This document shows positions 58,651 through 64,000 of a stretch of 64,000 nt of DNA, piece by piece. The translations under genes were made by a program, and so were the position numbers. The notes beneath the pieces were generated by a model that did no database searches, was not told the origin of the DNA, and saw only the letters and a program-made list of their open reading frames with translations. Each line of letters starts with the position of its first letter. Position 1 is the stretch's first letter. The DNA lies in contig NZ_JBANFI010000007.1 of the NCBI RefSeq assembly GCF_045055655.1, positions 1 to 64,000 on the forward strand. Direction: 5' to 3'. The DNA comes from Marinospirillum alkalitolerans (GTDB taxonomy: Bacteria > Pseudomonadota > Gammaproteobacteria > Pseudomonadales > Halomonadaceae).

Positions 58651-59994
58651 ATGAATGTTCGTTCAACGATTATGGATACCAACAGCTTTCGTGCCGAGCA
58701 TGCGGCCGATTTAAGTCAGGCATTGCGTGATTTGACCCACAAACGCGAGCAGGTCTTAGGCGGTGCTTATCGACTGTTTTATCGCCGTCCGGTGCATCTG
58801 GTGAAGGGGCAGGGCCAGTATTTGTGGGATGCCGAGGGCAAAAAATATCTTGATGTCTATAACAATGTCGCCAGTCTCGGCCATTGCCATCCCGCCGTGA
58901 TTGATGCCGTCCATCAACAGATGGGGCAGCTGAACACCCACACCCGTTATCTGCATGAGGGGATTCTCGACTATACCGAATCCCTGCTGGCGACTTTGCC
59001 GCCAGAAATCAATCGTGCCATGTATATGTGTACTGGCTCCGAGGCCAATGATCTGGCGATTCGGGTTGCCCAGTCCTGGAGTGGCGGTACCGGCATTATC
59101 GTAACGCAAGAGGCTTATCATGGCACCAGCGCGCTGACATCGGGTGTGTCGCCTGCCTTGGGCAGTGGGCAGCCGCTTTCTCCAACGACCCGCGTGGTGC
59201 CAGCCCCTGATGCCTATCGCATCGGTCATGAACATCTGGGGGCCTGGTTTGCAGATCAAATTCAGCAGCAGATCGATGATATGGCCGCCCACGGCATTCG
59301 CTTTGCGGGTTTAATCGCCGATTCACTCTTTTCTTCCGATGGCGTGTTGCCAGGGCCGCGCGGTTTTCTGAAGCCAGCGATCGATCTGATACATCAGCAG
59401 GGCGGGGTGTTTATTGCGGATGAAGTCCAACCTGGTTTTGCACGTACCGGAGAGCATTTCTGGGGGTTTGAGCGTCATGGTGTGCTGCCTGATATCGTGA
59501 CCACAGGCAAGCCGATGGGGAATGGTTTTCCGGTTTCGGGTTTGATCGCACGCGAAGAGGTGCTGGCCACCTTTAGCGATCACCTGCCCTATTTCAATAC
59601 CTTTGGTGGTAATCCGGTCGCGATGGCGGCGGCTCAAGCGGTATTGGATGTGATTCAACAAGAAGGCCTGCAAGCACACAGTGCGCAGATGGGGCAGAGA
59701 TTGCTGACGGAGTTAAAAGGGCTGCAGCAGCGTTATCTTTCTATCGGTGATGTGCGCGGCGCGGGTCTGTTTATTGGCCTTGAACTGGTGCAAGATCCAG
59801 CCACCAAAGCACCGGATCAACAACTGGCTTTGGATGTGATCGAAGCCCTGCGCGAGCGTGGCGTGCTGACCTCAGTGGCTGGGCCACATGGCAATGTGCT
59901 GAAACTACGCCCCCCCTTGGCTTTTCAAGAACAGGATATTGATTGGCTGGTCGGGGCGCTGGATCAAAGTTTGCAGGTGTTAGGTGCGCGTTAG
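58651..59994 (+). CDS. Class III PLP enzyme of the phospho-lyase type (O-phosphoamine lyase candidate)
   Basis: A 447-residue aminotransferase-fold protein. PLP-binding lysine is in DIVTTGKPMGNGFPVSG. It also has YNNVASLGHCHPAVIDAV, CTGSEANDLAIRVAQSW, FIADEVQPGFARTGEHFWGF and YFNTFGGNPVAMAAA. The GKPMGNG motif and the long similarity in NNVA.xGHCHP and C-terminal VAGPHGNVLKLRPP match O-phosphoethanolamine and 5-phosphohydroxylysine phospho-lyases rather than ordinary transaminases. It would release phosphate and ammonia and yield an aldehyde. It is divergent from a kinase that could make the substrate. AGGAG lies 7 nt before the ATG. It overlaps the DsbA-like gene by 15 bp at its 3' end. Confidence 0.75.
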   Translation: MNVRSTIMDTNSFRAEHAADLSQALRDLTHKREQVLGGAYRLFYRRPVHLVKGQGQYLWDAEGKKYLDVYNNVASLGHCHPAVIDAVHQQMGQLNTHTRYLHEGILDYTESLLATLPPEINRAMYMCTGSEANDLAIRVAQSWSGGTGIIVTQEAYHGTSALTSGVSPALGSGQPLSPTTRVVPAPDAYRIGHEHLGAWFADQIQQQIDDMAAHGIRFAGLIADSLFSSDGVLPGPRGFLKPAIDLIHQQGGVFIADEVQPGFARTGEHFWGFERHGVLPDIVTTGKPMGNGFPVSGLIAREEVLATFSDHLPYFNTFGGNPVAMAAAQAVLDVIQQEGLQAHSAQMGQRLLTELKGLQQRYLSIGDVRGAGLFIGLELVQDPATKAPDQQLALDVIEALRERGVLTSVAGPHGNVLKLRPPLAFQEQDIDWLVGALDQSLQVLGAR

Positions 59995-60618
59995 GAGGGC
60001 TCTGATCTGAAGATGGAGTTCTTCTAAGCTGGCTGTGCTGATCGGCAGAGGATGTGCCTGATGCTGATGCCAGAGCACTAAACTGGGGAAGTGCTCGACA
60101 CCCAGCTGGCGCGCGAGCTGAAATTCTGCAATGGCTTGTGCCTCGCTGGTGGCATAGGTGTGCAGAACGGCATCAGGATCCAGCCCCGCCGTCTGAGCCA
60201 GCTGCTGATAGGTGGCCGATGCGCCAAGATCCAGCCCTTGCTGGTAAAAAGCGGCTTGCAGCAGATGAAAGAGTTCGGTTGCGCGTTCAGGGGCTTGGCT
60301 TTTCAGACTGATCAAGCCCCGTGCCGCCTGCAAGGAGTCCATACAAAAGCGCCCTTCGCTGAGCAGAGCCTGATAGGGTGCACCAAACTCTGCCCCCGTC
60401 ATCTGCTGAATCTGCAGATTGGCTGAGGCCAGATAGGGTAAGCGTGCCATAGGTTGAACGCGAGGCCCGATAAACAAGCCGCCAGAAATGACTTCCACCG
60501 GCAGTTCTTGCTGCCAAACTGCCGCCAATGCCTGCCATTGGGGCGCGCGCCCCCAACACCAACCACAGTAGGCATCACCGACATAAATTAAACGCGAAGA
60601 CTGGGTATCCAGTGACAT
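59980..60618 (-). CDS. DsbA-family thioredoxin-fold protein
   Basis: A 212-residue protein with the redox motif CGWC in YVGDAYCGWCWGRAP and the typical cis-Pro region EHFPSLVLWHQ. No signal peptide is seen, so it is probably cytoplasmic, like FrnE/2-hydroxychromene isomerase relatives. The role is unknown. It is transcribed toward the phospho-lyase gene and overlaps its end by 15 bp. Confidence 0.82.
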   Translation of the reverse strand: MSLDTQSSRLIYVGDAYCGWCWGRAPQWQALAAVWQQELPVEVISGGLFIGPRVQPMARLPYLASANLQIQQMTGAEFGAPYQALLSEGRFCMDSLQAARGLISLKSQAPERATELFHLLQAAFYQQGLDLGASATYQQLAQTAGLDPDAVLHTYATSEAQAIAEFQLARQLGVEHFPSLVLWHQHQAHPLPISTASLEELHLQIRALLTRT

Positions 60619-60715
60619 GATGCACCTCGTTAAGCGGCCTGAAAGCTCAGGCCGGAGTCCAAAGTCAGAAAGACGCTTTCTAGTAGGCCAGTAGGGGCTA
60701 GTCGGCTAGTCGGGG

Positions 60716-61354
60716 CTAGTAGGCCACACTCATCCGCTGCCAAGCATGCTGTGCGGTTTCTGCTTCATCCAGGAAGGCCACGGCATAGTCCTCGACCGAG
60801 ATGCGGCTCTGCCCTTTTGCATCGACCAGAAGCTGGTCTTGACCAAGGCGGAATTGGCCTGTGCGCTCACCGGGAAAGATTTCAGCGGCAGGTGAAATCA
60901 GCGTCCAGTTTTGAGTCTGCTGGGCGCGCAGGCGCTCAAGTGCTGTTTTGGCACCCTCGGCTGTGGCGCGGTAAGCCGCAGGGAAGTCTGGGCTATCCAG
61001 CAGCAGCTGACCTGGTGCCACCTCAAGGCTGGCCGCACCACCGACCAGCATCAAACGTGGCACACCAGCGGCTTGGGTTGCGGCCAGAATCGATTCAAAA
61101 CCACGCACATAGTAGCCATACACATCTTCCTGAGCGTGGCCGCTGAAGGCGCTGATGACCAGATCGGCACCACGCAGTTGCTCGCTGAGGGTGGCGGTAT
61201 CCAGCACATCGCTTGGCAGGGCCTGCAACAGAGGGTGGGGCGCGAGTTTTTGTGGATGGCGAACCAGTGCGGTGACCTGATGCCCGCGTGTGAGGGCTTC
61301 ATTCAATAAGGCAGAACCAATAAAACCACTGGCACCAATCAAGGTAAGGTTCAT
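60716..61354 (-). CDS. NAD(P)-binding oxidoreductase of the NmrA/YwnB type
   Basis: A 212-residue atypical short-chain dehydrogenase. The dinucleotide motif is LIGASGFIGSALLNEALTRG, and the later strand includes ADLVISAFSGH. The C-terminal part has SRISVEDYAVAFLDE, common in YwnB-like proteins. ATG 61354 follows AGGAG by 7 nt, and the longer start at 61369 is rejected. It is divergent from a LysR gene with a palindrome between, so it is the probable target of that regulator. Confidence 0.85.
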   Translation of the reverse strand: MNLTLIGASGFIGSALLNEALTRGHQVTALVRHPQKLAPHPLLQALPSDVLDTATLSEQLRGADLVISAFSGHAQEDVYGYYVRGFESILAATQAAGVPRLMLVGGAASLEVAPGQLLLDSPDFPAAYRATAEGAKTALERLRAQQTQNWTLISPAAEIFPGERTGQFRLGQDQLLVDAKGQSRISVEDYAVAFLDEAETAQHAWQRMSVAY

Positions 61355-61440
61355 CTTGTGACTCCTCATCAGGGGGGAAGGGATGCGCGCATTATTGCGC
61401 TCAACACTGTCTTGATAAATAGCCTCTTTTTTGATTCACT

Positions 61441-61457
61441 GTTATCAATTTGATAAC
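61441..61457. promoter_or_regulatory. LysR-type operator candidate
   Basis: GTTATCAA-t-TTGATAAC is a perfect 8-bp inverted repeat in the 117-bp gap between the divergent reductase and LysR genes, 15 bp before the LysR start codon. It fits the T-N11-A pattern of LysR binding sites. Confidence 0.75.
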
Positions 61458-61471
61458 AATCTGAGGTGAGT

Positions 61472-62392
61472 ATGGCGCGTGATCTGGATCTGAACAGCCT
61501 ACCTCTCTTTCTGGCCTTGGCTGAAACGCACAGCTTTACCGCCACCGCCGAACGCTTGGGTTGTACTAAAACGCGGGTAAGTTTAAAAATCAGCCAGTTG
61601 GAGGCCCATCTGGGTGTCACCCTTTTTCAACGTACAACGCGTCGTGTGCAGTTGACTCAGGCTGGCCATAGTCTGTATCAAGCCATCCAGCCTGAGATGC
61701 AGATGTTGCAGGCGGCGCTGCACCATACCCAGATAGAAGAGCATCAATTGACTGGTGAGCTGCGTATCAGTGCGCCAGAAGACTATGCTGTCGCTGTTTT
61801 GGGGGCGGCAGTGGCCGATTTTGCGCAACAGCATCCTGAATTGCGTATTGATCTACGCAGTGCTGATCCGATCAGCAATATGGTCGAAGAGGGGGTGGAT
61901 CTGGCGTTTCGCTTGGGCTGGCTCAGGGATTCCAGCTTGCGCGCGCGCGAATTGGGACAGTTTGAGCAGTATCTGCTGGCCGCCCCCAGCTACCTAGCGG
62001 CTCAAGGGACGCCCACCCATCCACAGCAGTTGGTGGAGCATCGCTGGATTGCGTTAAACCTGCTGCGCGCGCCTTTAACCTGGACTTTTCAACAGGCTGA
62101 TCAGCCGCAACGCGTGCAGATGAAGGCTCAGATCAGTGCACACTCCACGGCGGGTTTAAAAGCCTTGCTGGTGGCGGGTGCGGGTATTTCTATCTTGCCT
62201 GATTTAAGTGTGCGCTCTGAAATTGAGCAGGGCCAGCTGGTGCGCCTCTTGCCTCATTGGTCGCTGCCTCCAGGCGCGATCTATGCTGTCTATCCGCCCA
62301 GTCGTCGTCAGCCAGCCCGAGTTCGCGCCTTTGTCGATTTCTTTCAGCGTTGGTCTGCCTCACGCTCGATCCCAATGGTGGGCCGCGCCTGA
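61472..62392 (+). CDS. LysR-family transcriptional regulator
   Basis: A 306-residue regulator with an N-terminal winged helix (SLPLFLALAETHSFTATAER then LGCTKTRVSLKISQLE) and a periplasmic-binding-like effector domain (about 90-295). Its divergent neighbour is an NAD(P)-binding reductase, a common arrangement in which LysR activates the reductase under a small-molecule or redox signal. ATG 61472 follows GAGG, and GTG 61466 is in the binding site itself. The 3' end overlaps the convergent AraC gene by 33 bp. Confidence 0.9.
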   Translation: MARDLDLNSLPLFLALAETHSFTATAERLGCTKTRVSLKISQLEAHLGVTLFQRTTRRVQLTQAGHSLYQAIQPEMQMLQAALHHTQIEEHQLTGELRISAPEDYAVAVLGAAVADFAQQHPELRIDLRSADPISNMVEEGVDLAFRLGWLRDSSLRARELGQFEQYLLAAPSYLAAQGTPTHPQQLVEHRWIALNLLRAPLTWTFQQADQPQRVQMKAQISAHSTAGLKALLVAGAGISILPDLSVRSEIEQGQLVRLLPHWSLPPGAIYAVYPPSRRQPARVRAFVDFFQRWSASRSIPMVGRA

Positions 62393-63343
62393 GTGGTGGG
62401 CCTGCTGCATGTGCTGCGCCAAGGTCAGAGAAGGGGATTCTCCAAACAGGGTTTTATAATCTAAGGCGAACTGCCCTGGGTGCCAGAAGCCCCATTCTGC
62501 AGCGACTTGATAAATCCGCACTTCTTCACCCGCTGCAGCCAGTTGCACGAGTCGGCGGCGCACCTGATTCAAACGTGTCATGCGCAAATAGCGTAGCGGG
62601 CTGATGCCCAGAATCGTCTCGAAGCTGTATTGCAGTGTACGCCGACTGGTGTGGGTCAAGGCGCACAACTGGCTCATACTGAGCGGCGTTTCAGGATGAA
62701 GACGTAAGAGCTCACACACTTGATCTACTGTGGCCTTACGCCGTGCGTAGCTTGGGCGTTCACTGGGTTGTGCCTCACTATCGCTGAGCATCAACAGCAG
62801 CCAGCTGTAAAGCTGGTCTCGATCCAGTTGCGGCTGCGATACCTGCCCGTGAAGATGATGCTCAATCCAGCTTTGGAGCAGGCGCTGTTCTTGCTCTGAC
62901 CATTGGCGGCGGGCAGCTTGCCAGAGCTGTTCTGAAAAGGGCAGATGCTGTTGGGCTGCACAGGTCGCGAGGGCTTCCCGCTGGATCACCAATCCATAAA
63001 TCTGAAAATGATTGGGCGTGGTCAGCGCAAAGCTTGCTGTGCCAGCGTGTAGCATCAGCTGGTTTTCGACTTCAAGACCATTAATGCGGCATTGCTGCCC
63101 TAGCGCTGGAAAGCCGATCCAGAGACCTTCTGACCAGATTTGGCATTCCTGCTGAGTCGCTTGATGGATCTGCTCACGAAAAAACTGCAGCTCCTGATCT
63201 TCCACTAAATCTGTCACGCCATAAAAAGCCCCTTCACCTAGCTGATCATACTGCTGCTGCCAGCGATGCAGGCTCGTGGCCTGGGTATCGGCATCAAAAG
63301 CCTGCTGAGTGCATTTTTTCAGTGCGTTTTCTTCTGCTTGCAT
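62360..63343 (-). CDS. AraC-family regulator, EutR-like
   Basis: A 327-residue regulator with a C-terminal HTH_18: LSMSQLCALTHTSRRTLQYS then FETILGISPLRYLRMTRLNQ and WGFWHPGQFALDYKTLFGES. WGFWH.GQFA.DYK..FGE is the usual pattern in regulators beside ethanolamine genes. The N-terminal half is divergent. It faces away from the ethanolamine permease gene, whose likely promoter lies between them. The start at ATG 63343 (MQAEENALKK) is used, because the longer frame begins with TTG. The ligand is inferred to be ethanolamine. Confidence 0.78.
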   Translation of the reverse strand: MQAEENALKKCTQQAFDADTQATSLHRWQQQYDQLGEGAFYGVTDLVEDQELQFFREQIHQATQQECQIWSEGLWIGFPALGQQCRINGLEVENQLMLHAGTASFALTTPNHFQIYGLVIQREALATCAAQQHLPFSEQLWQAARRQWSEQEQRLLQSWIEHHLHGQVSQPQLDRDQLYSWLLLMLSDSEAQPSERPSYARRKATVDQVCELLRLHPETPLSMSQLCALTHTSRRTLQYSFETILGISPLRYLRMTRLNQVRRRLVQLAAAGEEVRIYQVAAEWGFWHPGQFALDYKTLFGESPSLTLAQHMQQAHHSGAAHHWDRA

Positions 63344-63644
63344 CTCTTCTGTGCCTCTGGGTTGCTCGTGGAGCTGAATCTGGCGCGGGTCTGGTGTGCG
63401 ATCACGGCACAAGACGCTTTTTCTTTGTTTAACACCATGTTTCAGAAGGCTTTTTTATCTTTGCCAAAATCGGATAGGCCAGAGGTACGAAAGTCGCTTA
63501 TCACCTGATGGCCGATCCTCGTAGAGGAATGCAAAAGGCGTTCCTGCTGCGTGGTCGTGCAGTGAAGATTGAGGCGGGCGTCTCAATCCACATGCAGAGC
63601 ATTGGTGTTGATCTGCACCTAGGTTGAAAAATGAGGAATCGATC
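63344..63644. promoter_or_regulatory. Control region between EutR-like regulator and permease
   Basis: 301 bp. It holds a 9-bp inverted repeat with one mismatch, GATTGAGgc-gggc-gtCTCAATC (63567-63588), and the repeated segments TGCAG/CTGCA near 63556-63617. These could be AraC-type sites or an RNA hairpin in the permease leader. A 39-codon frame (63508-63627) exists but has no ribosome binding site. Confidence 0.4.
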
Positions 63645-64000
63645 ATGTCCCAAATAGAGCAGGCTTATCTGGCAAAAAGACAGCTGAAACGCGGTACCGC
63701 CGGTTGGATTCTACTGGCTGGGCTGGGCGTGTCTTATGTGATTTCGGGGAATTTTGCGGGTTGGAACTTTGGTATTGAGCAGGCTGGATGGGCAGGTTTT
63801 GCGATTGCCGCTGTGTTGATGGCCGTGATGTACTTGACGCTGGTGCTGTCGCTGGCTGAAATGTCTGCAGCCATCCCTGCCGCAGGGGGTGGATATAGCT
63901 TTGCGCGTCAGGCGATGGGGCCGGCCGGTGGTTTTATGACGGGCTTGGCGGTGTTGATTGAATACGCGCTGGCCCCTGCCGCGATTGTCATTTTTATTGG
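63645..64000 (+). CDS. eat: Ethanolamine permease, APC family (5' part)
   Basis: The first 118 residues of an amino acid/polyamine/organocation transporter, cut by the window edge. The segment RGTAGWILLAGLGVSYVISG then NFAGWNFGIEQAGW is typical of the Eat ethanolamine permease group, and GGGYSFARQAMGPAGGFMTG is the APC helix region. Three membrane helices are seen so far. GAGG lies 8 nt before ATG 63645. In relatives, eutB and eutC (ethanolamine ammonia-lyase) follow such permeases; here they would lie beyond the window. Confidence 0.8.
   Translation, partial: MSQIEQAYLAKRQLKRGTAGWILLAGLGVSYVISGNFAGWNFGIEQAGWAGFAIAAVLMAVMYLTLVLSLAEMSAAIPAAGGGYSFARQAMGPAGGFMTGLAVLIEYALAPAAIVIFI

Overview
The window is chromosomal DNA of a gammaproteobacterium, most likely a member of the Oceanospirillales or a Pseudomonas-like relative. 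The order birA-coaX-tRNA cluster-secE-nusG-rplKAJL-rpoBC-rpsLG-fusA-tuf-S10-spc-alpha is the gammaproteobacterial one. The C+ (zinc-binding) rpmJ, the epd-pgk-fba (class II) cluster beside tkt and metK, a YihG-type acyltransferase and an Eat-type ethanolamine permease fit the same group. The species cannot be named from the sequence alone.

Region 1 (268-32740) is the core information-processing block, all on the + strand: biotin ligase and pantothenate kinase, four tRNAs (Tyr, Gly, Thr, Trp), Sec and Nus factors, RNA polymerase beta, beta' and alpha, two elongation factors, and the ribosomal-protein operons. Good sigma-70 promoters precede the tRNA cluster, rpsL and rpsJ. Hairpin elements lie before rplJ (L10 leader), between rplL and rpoB (attenuator-like), after rpoC, after tuf, between rpsQ and rplN, between rpmJ and rpsM, and after rplQ. 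The tufB copy usual in this tRNA cluster is absent.

Region 2 (32838-42454) holds envelope and signalling genes: tolC-lpxL, an unrecognised 177-residue protein, a lone cyclic-nucleotide-binding-domain protein, a YciH/SUI1 factor abutting a membrane PAS-GGDEF-EAL protein, and a + strand run of YihG acyltransferase, soluble PAS-GGDEF-EAL protein and group II truncated globin.

Region 3 (42465-52053) is central carbon metabolism: fba, pgk and epd, then an insertion, then tkt, with metK divergent. The insertion (about 45.9-48.4 kb) looks acquired. It carries an MqsR/MqsA-like toxin-antitoxin pair with candidate operators, a small ORF, an XRE regulator gene killed by an amber codon at its conserved Trp, and an AT-rich gene for a two-TM, zinc-ribbon, PDZ-like protein.

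Region 4 (52111-64000) is accessory. It has a 709-residue protein with an N-terminal SLOG-like Rossmann domain and a C-terminal SLATT-like membrane region (the best candidate for an uncharacterised defence or signalling effector), a 2-hydroxyacid dehydrogenase coupled to outer-membrane phospholipase A, and an AraC regulator with a small-molecule kinase divergent from a class III PLP enzyme of the phospho-lyase type. A DsbA-like protein, an NAD(P)-binding reductase divergent from a LysR regulator, a second AraC regulator (EutR-like) and the start of an ethanolamine permease follow. Kinase, phospho-lyase, regulator and permease suggest amino-alcohol catabolism, possibly of ethanolamine from membrane lipids.
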